A stretch of 64,000 nt of DNA from Pseudomonadota bacterium (GTDB lineage Bacteria > Pseudomonadota > Gammaproteobacteria > Xanthomonadales > Xanthomonadaceae): NCBI GenBank assembly GCA_023419315.1, contig JAEZYE010000024.1:105699-169698 (forward strand), read 5' to 3'. Made by a program: the position numbers and the translations under genes. Each line of letters starts with the position of its first letter. Positions within the stretch are counted from its first letter, which is position 1. The notes beneath the pieces were generated by a model, which saw only the letters and a list, made by a program, of their open reading frames with translations, was not told the origin of the DNA and did not search any database. Below are positions 7,931-14,626 of this stretch, piece after piece.

Positions 7931-9613
7931 GTGCCGATCCGTCCCCTGCCTGAGACGCTCATCAACCAGATCGCCGCGGGCGAAGTGGTGGAACGTCCTG
8001 CTTCCGTGGTCAAGGAACTGGTGGAGAACGCGCTGGATGCCGGCGCGCGCCGGGTCGATATCGATCTCGAGGAAGGCGGCATCCGGCTGATCCGGATCCG
8101 CGACGACGGTTCCGGCATTGCCGCCGATGAACTTCCACTTGCGCTGTCACGCCACGCCACCAGCAAGATTGCATCGCTGGAGGATCTGGAAGGCGTGATG
8201 ACGCTGGGCTTCCGTGGCGAGGCATTGCCTTCGATTGCCTCGGTCAGCCGTTTCAGTCTCGGTTCGCGGCGCGCACAGGACGAACATGGCACGCAGCTGC
8301 GCGTCGAAGGCGGCAAGCCCGGCGCGCTTGCGCCGGTGGCGCATGCGGTCGGCACGACCGTGGAAGTGCGCGACCTGTTCTACAACGTGCCGGCGCGGCG
8401 CAAGTTCCTGCGCGCCGAGCGCACCGAACTCGGGCACATCGAAGACTGGTTGCGATCGCTCGCACTGGCGCGGCCGGAGATCGAGTTGCGCATCGGCATC
8501 GACGGCAAGCAGATCCGCCGCCATCGTGCGGAAGCGGATAATCCGGCCGCGCGCGTGCTCGATGTGCTGGGCGAGGGCTTCATGTCGCAGGCGCTGCGCA
8601 TCGAACATGCAGCTGCCGGCCTGCGCCTGCATGGCTGGATTGGACTGCCGTCCTACACGCGACCGATGGGCGATCAGCAGTTCCTCTACGTCAACGCGCG
8701 CGCGGTGCGTGATCGCAATCTCGGCCACGCCGCCAAGAGCGCGTACAAGGAGGTGCTGTTCCACGGCCGGCAGCCGGCCTACGTGCTGTTCCTCGAACTC
8801 GACCCGCAGCGCGTGGACGTCAACGTGCATCCGGCCAAGCATGAAGTGCGGTTTCGCGACTCGCGACTGATCTACGACTTCGTCCTGAAGACGCTGCACG
8901 AAGCGCTGGGCGAGAGCCGCGCCGCGTTCCAGTCCGCGCGCGCCATGCCGTCGGATCTGTCCGGCGGCCATGCCTTGCCCGCCGCGCGAGTGGAGGACGC
9001 ACGCGCGTTCTACGCGGCCCTGTATGGCGAACCCGGAAACGCGGCCGGCCTGCCGGCGCCAGGGGCGGACGATGCGAATGCGGACAAGCCGCTCGGTCAG
9101 GCCTTGTCGGTACTGCATGGGCGTTTCCTGCTGGCGCAGATCGCAGGTGGCCTGGCGATGATCGACTTGCCGCGCGCGCATGTGGCGTTGATGGTGGCGC
9201 GCTTGCACGCGGCGAAGGCGGGTATCGGACTGTTGCCGCAGCCGTTGCTGTTGCCGATTGAAGTGGATATCGAGGGCGCGACGACGACGGCGGACCCCGC
9301 GCGCTGGGCGGAATTCGGCTTCGATATGGAACCGCTGGGCCCGTCGCGCTGGCGCGTGCGCAGCGTGCCGGCGCTGCTCGCCGACGCACCGGTTGAACCG
9401 TTGCTGCGCGCGGTATTGCCGACGCTGGCCGACCGCGATGCGGTCGTCCTGTCGACGCTGGCGCGCCATGCCGTGACCACTTCGCGCGCGATGACCGTAC
9501 CTGAAGCCAGTGCATTCCTGCGCGATCTGGAACGACTGGACGACGCGGCGTTGCAGGCGTTGCACCGACGTGTGAGTCTGTCCGAACTGGACGCGCGGTT
9601 CGACGACACCTGA
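7931..9613 (+). CDS. mutL: DNA mismatch repair protein MutL
   Basis: MutL links mismatch recognition by MutS to downstream nicking and excision. The 560-residue protein starts at GTG (7931) directly before PIRPLPETLINQIAAGEVV, the universal MutL N-terminus. GHKL ATPase motifs are visible: VVKELVENALDAGA with the catalytic Glu near residue 32, DDGSGI, ATSKI and GFRGEALPSIASVSRF. The C-terminal dimerisation domain begins near residue 380 (QALSVLHGRFLLAQ). The DQHA(X)2E(X)4E endonuclease motif is not seen; MIDLPRAHVALM stands in that place, as in the E. coli-type protein. A TATCAT box upstream at about 7883 may be its -10. Confidence 0.97.
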   Translation: MPIRPLPETLINQIAAGEVVERPASVVKELVENALDAGARRVDIDLEEGGIRLIRIRDDGSGIAADELPLALSRHATSKIASLEDLEGVMTLGFRGEALPSIASVSRFSLGSRRAQDEHGTQLRVEGGKPGALAPVAHAVGTTVEVRDLFYNVPARRKFLRAERTELGHIEDWLRSLALARPEIELRIGIDGKQIRRHRAEADNPAARVLDVLGEGFMSQALRIEHAAAGLRLHGWIGLPSYTRPMGDQQFLYVNARAVRDRNLGHAAKSAYKEVLFHGRQPAYVLFLELDPQRVDVNVHPAKHEVRFRDSRLIYDFVLKTLHEALGESRAAFQSARAMPSDLSGGHALPAARVEDARAFYAALYGEPGNAAGLPAPGADDANADKPLGQALSVLHGRFLLAQIAGGLAMIDLPRAHVALMVARLHAAKAGIGLLPQPLLLPIEVDIEGATTTADPARWAEFGFDMEPLGPSRWRVRSVPALLADAPVEPLLRAVLPTLADRDAVVLSTLARHAVTTSRAMTVPEASAFLRDLERLDDAALQALHRRVSLSELDARFDDT

Positions 9614-9625
9614 GCAGGACACTTC

Positions 9626-10570
9626 ATGGGGATGAAGCGGATGGGCAATCGGTTGGGATGGGCAGCGTGCCTGTTGCTGGGACTGGCGGCGTGCTCCGAT
9701 GAGCCGCGGCCGGCCGCGAAAACGACGAAGGCGCTGGATCCCGCGTTCCTCGTCGCGCAGAACGACTGGCGCACGCAGCGTCGCGAGGAACTGCTCAAGC
9801 CCGATGGCTGGACCAGCCTGGTCGGCCTGCACTGGTTGCAGTTGAAGGCGCACTACATCGGCACGAACGCCGGCAGCGGCATCCGCCTCGCGGCCGGGCC
9901 GGACAAGCTCGGCATGGTGTCGCAGGAAGACAACCGCGTGTATTTCACGCCCGAACCCGGCCTCGAACTGACCTTCAACGGCGAGCCGCTGAAAGGCCGC
10001 ACCGAATTGCCGGACGATCGCCAGCCGCAACCGGGCGTGATCGGATTCGATGAAGGCAAGGGCGTGCTCAGCGTCATCGAACGCGGCGGCAACCATGCCT
10101 TGCGCGTGAAGCATGCCGACGCGCCGAGCCGCACCGGATTCCACGGACTCGAATACTGGAGCGCGGATCCGGCGTGGCGTGTCGAAGCGCGCTTCATTCC
10201 GCATCCGCCGGGCAAGACGATTCCCATCGTCGACATCATCGGCGTGACCACGCCGTCGCCGAATCCGGGCGCAGTGGAATTCGAACGCGACGGCAAGCGC
10301 TACCGGCTCGAAGCGCTGGGACAGCCCGATGGCCCGCTGTTCTTCGTGCTGGCCGACCGCACCAGTGGCCACGGCAGTTACCCGGCCGGCCGATTCCTGG
10401 ACGCAGCCGCGCCGGTCAATGGCAAGCTCGTGCTGGATTTCAACCAGGCGTACAACCCGCCATGCGCGTTCACCACGTTCGCCACGTGTCCGTTGCCGCC
10501 GCCGGAGAACCGCCTCGACTTGGCCATCACCGCCGGTGAGAAAACCTATACGCCCGGGAAAAAACAATGA
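9626..10570 (+). CDS. DUF1684 domain-containing lipoprotein
   Basis: This 314-residue protein of unknown function belongs to the DUF1684 family, recognised from WRTQRREELLKPDGWTSLVGL near the N-terminus and the later YPAGRFLDA and DFNQAYNPPCAFT segments. A lipoprotein signal is clear: a hydrophobic stretch ends in the lipobox LAAC with Cys23, so the protein is probably anchored in the outer or inner membrane. There is no Asp at +2, which favours the outer membrane. Alternative ATG starts exist at 9632 and 9641. Its stop overlaps the next gene by 4 bp (ATGA), so it is co-transcribed with the TraB/GumN gene. No enzymatic activity can be assigned. Confidence 0.85.
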   Translation: MGMKRMGNRLGWAACLLLGLAACSDEPRPAAKTTKALDPAFLVAQNDWRTQRREELLKPDGWTSLVGLHWLQLKAHYIGTNAGSGIRLAAGPDKLGMVSQEDNRVYFTPEPGLELTFNGEPLKGRTELPDDRQPQPGVIGFDEGKGVLSVIERGGNHALRVKHADAPSRTGFHGLEYWSADPAWRVEARFIPHPPGKTIPIVDIIGVTTPSPNPGAVEFERDGKRYRLEALGQPDGPLFFVLADRTSGHGSYPAGRFLDAAAPVNGKLVLDFNQAYNPPCAFTTFATCPLPPPENRLDLAITAGEKTYTPGKKQ

Positions 10571-11511
10571 TCGAACGGATGAGGAACACGATGTCGCAAC
10601 GGATCGCACTGGCGGCGCTGCTCGCGCTGTCTGCACCTTTCGTGCTGGCCGATACGCCGAAGCCGGCCCACGCGCCGCCCGTGCCGCTGTTGTGGAAGGT
10701 GTCGGATCAGGACAATTCGGTCTATCTGCTGGGCTCGTTCCACTTGCTTCGGCCGGATGACTATCCGCTTTCGGCGGACGTGGAGGCCGCGTTCGACGAC
10801 GCCGAATCGCTGATGTTCGAAATACCGCCCGGCGACATGGATTCGCCGGCCGTCACCCGGATGATGATGCAGGCCGCCTTGCGCCGTGACGGCACGACGC
10901 TGGAATCGGATGTGGATGCGGCGACGTGGTCGCAACTCCAGGCGTGGACGACGAAGAACGGCGTGCCGCTCGCAAGCCTGGCGAGTTTCAAGCCCTGGTT
11001 CGCCAGCCTGACCATCAGCATCACCGAGATGATGGCGCAGGGACTGGACCCGAAGCTCGGGCTGGACGCGCACTTCATGCAGAAAGCGCAGGCGGCGGGC
11101 AAACCGACCGCCGGGCTCGAACAGGTCGCCGATCAGGTGAACCTGCTGTCCGGCATGGATGAGGTGGAGCAGCGCCAGTTGCTGAAGGAAGCGCTGAAGG
11201 AAGCGGCCAAGGGATCGGCGCAGACCGAGAAGCTGCACCGCGCCTGGCGCAATGGCGATGTTCGCCTGCTGTCCGGAGAAATGGCGACCGAACTCAAGCG
11301 CGAGTTCCCCCGTCTGTACCAGCGCATCAACGTCGATCGCAACGATGCGTGGGTGCCGCAGATCCGCAAGCGCCTGGATGCGCCGGGCAGTGATGACACG
11401 CTGGTCATCGTCGGCGCGTTGCATCTGCTCGGCGAAGATGGCGTCGTCGAAAAATTGCGCGCACAGGGATATCGGGTGGAGCGTGTCTGCGCCGCCTGCA
11501 CCGTGAAGTAA
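10567..11511 (+). CDS. TraB/GumN family protein, exported
   Basis: This 314-residue protein is a member of the TraB/GumN (TIKI-like) family. The family signature appears as LLWKVSDQDNSVYLLGSFHLL near the N-terminus (the GxxH-type motif GSFHLL) and again as LVIVGALHLLGEDGVV near the C-terminus. Related eukaryotic TIKI proteins are metalloproteases, but bacterial members are mostly uncharacterised. A signal peptide is visible after the internal Met at 10591 (MSQRIALAALLALSAPFVLA), so the true start could be 10591. It overlaps the DUF1684 lipoprotein gene upstream and the sulfotransferase gene downstream (TAATG). Confidence 0.85.
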   Translation: MIERMRNTMSQRIALAALLALSAPFVLADTPKPAHAPPVPLLWKVSDQDNSVYLLGSFHLLRPDDYPLSADVEAAFDDAESLMFEIPPGDMDSPAVTRMMMQAALRRDGTTLESDVDAATWSQLQAWTTKNGVPLASLASFKPWFASLTISITEMMAQGLDPKLGLDAHFMQKAQAAGKPTAGLEQVADQVNLLSGMDEVEQRQLLKEALKEAAKGSAQTEKLHRAWRNGDVRLLSGEMATELKREFPRLYQRINVDRNDAWVPQIRKRLDAPGSDDTLVIVGALHLLGEDGVVEKLRAQGYRVERVCAACTVK

Positions 11512-13100
11512 TGGGCCAGGATCCGGGCCAGATCTACCGACGCGCGATCGATGCGCTCAATGCCCGCGATTGGCCCGCGGCCTTGCAGATGGCGCAGCGG
11601 CTGGCGTACGGCTTCCCCGAACACGCAGGCGTGCATTTCGTGGCCGGCGTCGCCGCGCTTCAACTTGGTCAGGGGCCGCTGGCGGAACAACATCTGTCGG
11701 AAGCGACGCGGCTGAATCCCGCGCGTGCCGATTACGCGGCCCAGTACGGCCGCCTGCTGGCGATGTCGCATCGCCTTCGCGAAGCGGTGGCCGAAGCGGA
11801 TCGCGCCTGGGCGATGACGCCGGATGATCCGATGGTGCTCGACATCCTCGGCGTCATCTACACGCAGGCCAATGCGCATGCGCGCGCCGCCGAAGTGTTC
11901 ACGCGCAGCACGGAGCGCATGCCGCGAGAGGCGCGGTTCTGGTTCAACCTCGGTGCTTCACTGACGTTCACCGGCGATCTCGAAGGCGCGGAAGCCGCCT
12001 ACGAACGCTGCCTGCGCCTGCAGCCGCGCTACTGGAAGGCGTACCTGTCGCTGTCGCAACTGCGCAAGCAGACCGTCATCGACAATCACGTGCAGCGCTG
12101 GCTGGACGTGTTGTCACCGGTGCCGGCCGGCGAGGCGGAAGCGCAGTTGTGCCTGAATCTCGCGCTCGAAAAGGAATACGACGATCTGGGCGATTACCCG
12201 CGTGCATTCCGGCATCTGGTCGAAGGCAAGGCTGCCTGGCGACCGCGACTGGCCTACACGCCGGACGGCGACGCCGCGATGTTCCGCGCGCTGATGGAAT
12301 TCTTTCCGGATGAAGTCGCCGGCGCGGCTGCAGAAGGCTGCACAAGCGAGGAACCCATCTTCGTCTTCGGCATGCCGCGCACCGGCACCACGCTGGTGGT
12401 CCGTATCCTGTCGTCGCACTCACACGTGCAATCAGCGGGCGAACTCAACCACTTCGGTGTCGCGCTGCATGGATTGGCGCAGAAGCCCGTACGCACATTG
12501 AGTGAACTGCTCGACGACCTGCGCGGCCGCGACATGGATTGGCGCGCACTGGGCGAAACGTATCTGCGCAGCACGCGACCGAACACCGGACAGCGTCCGC
12601 ATTTCGTCGACAAGCTGCCGCACAATTTTCTTTATGCCGGTTTCATCGCGCGCGCCTTCCCGCGTGCGCGACTGATCTGCCTGCGACGGGATCCGATGGA
12701 CAGCTGCTTCAGCAACTTCCGCCAGCTGTTCGCACTGAATTCGCCGAACTACGACTACTCCTACGACCTGCTCGACACCGGTCGCTACTACATCGGCTTC
12801 GACCGGTTGATGGCGCACTGGCAACGCGTGTTCCCCGGCCGCATCCTGGAAGTGGCCTACGAAGACATCGTCAACACGCAGGAACAGACGACCCGACGCC
12901 TGCTCGAATTCTGCGGATTGCCGTGGGAAGAAGACTGCCTGCACTTCGAGCGCAACGCCGCACCCGTCGCCACCGCCAGCGCGGTGCAGGTGCGCTCCCC
13001 AATCTACCGCGGCTCCCTCCATCGCTGGCGGCGCTATGCCGAGCAGTTGGAGCCGCTGCGAGTATTGCTGGAATCGGCGGGGATCGCGGTTCCGGGTTGA
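11511..13100 (+). CDS. Tetratricopeptide-repeat sulfotransferase
   Basis: This 529-residue cytoplasmic protein fuses an N-terminal TPR region (about residues 5-200, helical repeats such as AGVHFVAGVAALQLGQGPLA and ARFWFNLGASLTFTGDLEGA) to a C-terminal sulfotransferase domain. The PAPS-binding 5'-phosphosulfate loop is FVFGMPRTGTTLVVRIL near residues 284-300, and the 3'-phosphate site is in AFPRARLICLRRDPMDSCFS. The substrate is unknown; this TPR-sulfotransferase type is common in Xanthomonadaceae. The start codon shares a base with the preceding TAA stop, indicating coupling with the TraB/GumN gene. It is the last gene before the attC cassette cluster. Confidence 0.9.
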   Translation: MGQDPGQIYRRAIDALNARDWPAALQMAQRLAYGFPEHAGVHFVAGVAALQLGQGPLAEQHLSEATRLNPARADYAAQYGRLLAMSHRLREAVAEADRAWAMTPDDPMVLDILGVIYTQANAHARAAEVFTRSTERMPREARFWFNLGASLTFTGDLEGAEAAYERCLRLQPRYWKAYLSLSQLRKQTVIDNHVQRWLDVLSPVPAGEAEAQLCLNLALEKEYDDLGDYPRAFRHLVEGKAAWRPRLAYTPDGDAAMFRALMEFFPDEVAGAAAEGCTSEEPIFVFGMPRTGTTLVVRILSSHSHVQSAGELNHFGVALHGLAQKPVRTLSELLDDLRGRDMDWRALGETYLRSTRPNTGQRPHFVDKLPHNFLYAGFIARAFPRARLICLRRDPMDSCFSNFRQLFALNSPNYDYSYDLLDTGRYYIGFDRLMAHWQRVFPGRILEVAYEDIVNTQEQTTRRLLEFCGLPWEEDCLHFERNAAPVATASAVQVRSPIYRGSLHRWRRYAEQLEPLRVLLESAGIAVPG

Positions 13101-13261
13101 AGAGGGTGGGCAGATGTGGCGTGCGTCGAGGCGACATCCATGAAATGGTTGCAAATGGCGACTCGTCGGCGACTGGCGGTCGAAGAACTTCAAAGATGTC
13201 CGCAGAACCGATGGTTTTTATTCCTTCTGGCAGTCATCTCGGAAAGGAAGAGCACGATGCG
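13101..13261 (+). other. Non-coding or decayed cassette remnant before the first attC site
   Basis: No convincing gene is seen in this stretch. Two short overlapping open frames begin at 13140 (MKWLQMATRRRL...) and 13196 (MSAEPMVFIPSGSHL...), and both run through the attC-like site without stopping at its left core, unlike a normal cassette gene. The stretch is visibly less GC-rich than its neighbours. It may be the 3' remnant of a lost first cassette. Confidence 0.4.
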
Positions 13262-13321
13262 GCTTGGCAGTTCAGTCAGGCCGAACCCGCTTCGCGGGTC
13301 GCACTGATTCGGGTGTTCGAC
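13262..13321 (+). repeat. attC-like site 1
   Basis: A 60-bp imperfect palindrome. The left core is GCTTGGC (RYYYAAC consensus, 5 of 7), the right core is GTTCGAC (GTTRRRY, 6 of 7), and the central hairpin is CCCGCTTCGCGGG. It is the most degenerate of the three at the left core. It precedes the first cassette gene by 16 bp. Confidence 0.6.
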
Positions 13322-13337
13322 CACACAGGGGATTTTC

Positions 13338-13661
13338 ATGGAGTTGATCGGATTCGTTGTCGTTCTTCTCGTATGTCTGGGTGCTGGCAAGATCATCAAC
13401 GCCATAGCTGGCCGCCTACTTGCAAACGGTGCGGGCCTTTACCTCGTGCTGTTTGCAGCGTTCACAATCTGGGAAATCTATTTGGTATCGAACTCAAGTT
13501 TGGATTCGTTTCAAGTAGGCTATGTCCTCGGTCGCGACCTCATTCCGCCACTCATGGTTGCAGCGGTTGCGAGCTACCTCTTCTTCAGGTTCAGCGCAGA
13601 CAAAGCGCATCAGCTTCATGTACAGAAGCTTCGCCGGACGAGGGCCGAGAGTGATGCGTAA
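13338..13661 (+). CDS. Hypothetical membrane protein in gene cassette 1
   Basis: I do not recognise this 107-residue protein. It has three probable membrane helices: about residues 3-25 (IGFVVVLLVCLGAGKIINAI), 31-50 (AGLYLVLFAAFTIWEIYLV) and 68-87 (LIPPLMVAAVASYLFFRF). A short basic C-terminal tail follows (KLRRTRAESDA). The ATG is 16 bp after attC-like site 1, and the TAA stop lies inside the left core GCGTAAC of site 2, which is typical of cassette genes. Base composition is lower in GC than in neighbouring genes, which suggests acquisition. No RBS stands out. Function unknown. Confidence 0.65.
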   Translation: MELIGFVVVLLVCLGAGKIINAIAGRLLANGAGLYLVLFAAFTIWEIYLVSNSSLDSFQVGYVLGRDLIPPLMVAAVASYLFFRFSADKAHQLHVQKLRRTRAESDA

Positions 13662-13715
13662 CAATTCACTCAAGCCGAACCCGCTTCAAGGGTCTGCTCA
13701 ACTCGGGCATCAGGC
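13656..13715 (+). repeat. attC-like site 2
   Basis: A 60-bp site with left core GCGTAAC (6 of 7 to RYYYAAC), then AATTCACTCAAGCCGA, which closely matches the left half of aadA-type attC sites. The right half is more decayed: the right core is ATCAGGC where GTTRRRY is expected (5 of 7). It contains the stop codon of cassette gene 1 and lies 6 bp upstream of cassette gene 2. Confidence 0.65.
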
Positions 13716-13721
13716 AATCAC

Positions 13722-14006
13722 ATGTTTGAGATCGTCGTTTCATGCAGAGGTGTCTCCGAGCAGGCGGCACTGGACTGCCTCGATGATTTGCTCCGGGAGT
13801 TTGCGGAAAGACCTTGGCAAACCGCGGTGCGCTGCCGTTGGGAGAATGGTCAGATTTTCCTGCACGTTCGTAATGACTATGACTCGACCGGACAAGCCGT
13901 CCTTGATGAGTTCTCGGACGCCATCTGTGCTTGCGTGCCCATCGAGGTGGCAAACATCAGCTTTGCCGTAGAGTCTGTTGCCGCGGTAACGGGGCGTGAT
14001 GCCTGA
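13722..14006 (+). CDS. Hypothetical protein in gene cassette 2
   Basis: I do not recognise this small 94-residue, acidic, apparently cytoplasmic protein. It begins MFEIVVSCRGVSEQAALDC and has an alternating strand/helix pattern (EIVVSC, a helix around LDDLLREFAE, strands around AVRCRWENGQIFLHVR, a second helix DEFSDAICA, and a final strand NISFAVESVAAV). It has no signal peptide or membrane segment. The ATG lies 6 bp after attC-like site 2 and the TGA stop is inside the left core GCCTGAC of site 3. Function cannot be assigned; a small immunity or antitoxin-type role is one possibility, without direct evidence. Confidence 0.65.
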   Translation: MFEIVVSCRGVSEQAALDCLDDLLREFAERPWQTAVRCRWENGQIFLHVRNDYDSTGQAVLDEFSDAICACVPIEVANISFAVESVAAVTGRDA

Positions 14007-14054
14007 CAATCCAGTCGAACCCGCTTTGCGGGCGGCTTGATTCCGGAGTTTGAT
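14001..14054 (+). repeat. attC-like site 3
   Basis: A 54-bp site with left core GCCTGAC (6 of 7 to RYYYAAC), central hairpin CCCGCTTTGCGGG, the L'-like segment GCGGCTTGATT, and right core GTTTGAT (6 of 7 to GTTRRRY). It is the best-preserved pair of cores in the cluster. It holds the stop codon of cassette gene 2 and ends 53 bp before the rnfB stop. Confidence 0.65.
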
Positions 14055-14107
14055 GTTGCCTGCTGGCCGCGAGTTCAATTGACCGACGCACAGCTTTTCG
14101 AAACCGC

Positions 14108-14566
14108 TCACCCCGAAGCGCGATCCACCGAAAGCGGCACCGCTTCCATCACGATGCAATCCACCGGGCAGGCGGGCACGCAGAGTTCGCAGCCGGTGCA
14201 GAGCGGGTCGATCACTACGTGCATGCGTTTGGCTGCGCCGATGATTGCATCGACGGGGCAGGCCTGGATGCATTTGGTGCAGCCGATGCAGTCGGCTTCG
14301 ATCACGCGGGCGACCGCTTCGGGTTTCTGTACGCCGCGCGTGCGGTCGTATGGCAGGGCGGGAACGCCGAGCAGGCGCGCCAGCACGCGTGCGCCTTCAT
14401 CGCCGCCCGGCGGGCAGCGATCGATGCCGGCCTCGCCGCGCGCCATCGCTTCGGCGTAGGGCCGGCAACCGTCGAAGCCGCATTGGCCGCATTGCGTCTG
14501 CGGCAGCAGTCGATCCAGTCGTTCGACGCGTTCTTCGTGCGTCGCGCTGGCGAGGGAAGCGGTCAT
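14108..14566 (-). CDS. rnfB: RnfB-type ferredoxin / electron transport complex subunit B
   Basis: This 152-residue iron-sulfur protein corresponds to the cluster-bearing part of RnfB/RsxB. It has the Fes motif QCGQCGFDGCRPYAEA followed by CPPGG (one [4Fe-4S]), then two ferredoxin motifs, CIGCTKCIQACPVDAI and CTGCELCVPACPVDCI. The N-terminal membrane helix of canonical RnfB is absent, and no rnfA, C, D, G or E genes are nearby. It may act as a stand-alone ferredoxin-like electron carrier. The single gene next to metG is the arrangement I recall from xanthomonads. The ATG at 14566 lies 60 bp downstream of the metG stop, so it is probably co-transcribed with metG. Confidence 0.85.
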   Translation of the reverse strand: MTASLASATHEERVERLDRLLPQTQCGQCGFDGCRPYAEAMARGEAGIDRCPPGGDEGARVLARLLGVPALPYDRTRGVQKPEAVARVIEADCIGCTKCIQACPVDAIIGAAKRMHVVIDPLCTGCELCVPACPVDCIVMEAVPLSVDRASG

Positions 14567-14626
14567 GCCTGGAGTACCGTCGGTATTCGCGCGGGTCGCG
14601 TGCCGAACGGGTGCGCCGTCGGCGGT

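Larger units (their letters stand above)
13262..14054 (+). mobile_element. Integron cassette cluster without integrase (CALIN): three attC-like sites and two gene cassettes
   Basis: Three related imperfect palindromes at 13262-13321, 13656-13715 and 14001-14054 separate two small plus-strand genes. Each gene starts within 17 bp of the right end of one palindrome and stops inside the left core of the next. This is the exact layout of integron gene cassettes. The palindromes resemble attC sites of the aadA type, with AACAATTC..TC(A)AGCC(G), a CCGCTTxxxGGG centre, and a degenerate GTTRRRY end. No intI gene or attI site is found in the window, so this is a CALIN, perhaps a remnant or a satellite of a chromosomal integron elsewhere. 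GC content is clearly lower than in flanking genes. Confidence 0.72.

Noticed and set aside
8147..10636. 829-codon open frame antisense to mutL and the DUF1684 gene
   Set aside because: It is a high-GC shadow: its translation is Arg/Gln/Ala-rich with no family motifs, and both sense-strand genes are well supported.
13116..13307. 63-codon frame running into attC-like site 1
   Set aside because: It ends inside the palindrome rather than at the left core and has no family features.
12539..13654. 371-codon plus-strand frame crossing the sulfotransferase end, the first attC-like site and cassette gene 1
   Set aside because: It spans three unrelated units in an off frame; only the short MSAEPMVF segment near 13196 could be a decayed cassette end.
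13262..14054. The three palindromes as ordinary rho-independent terminators
   Set aside because: They lack T-tracts, and they share extended similarity and core-like ends that terminators would not.
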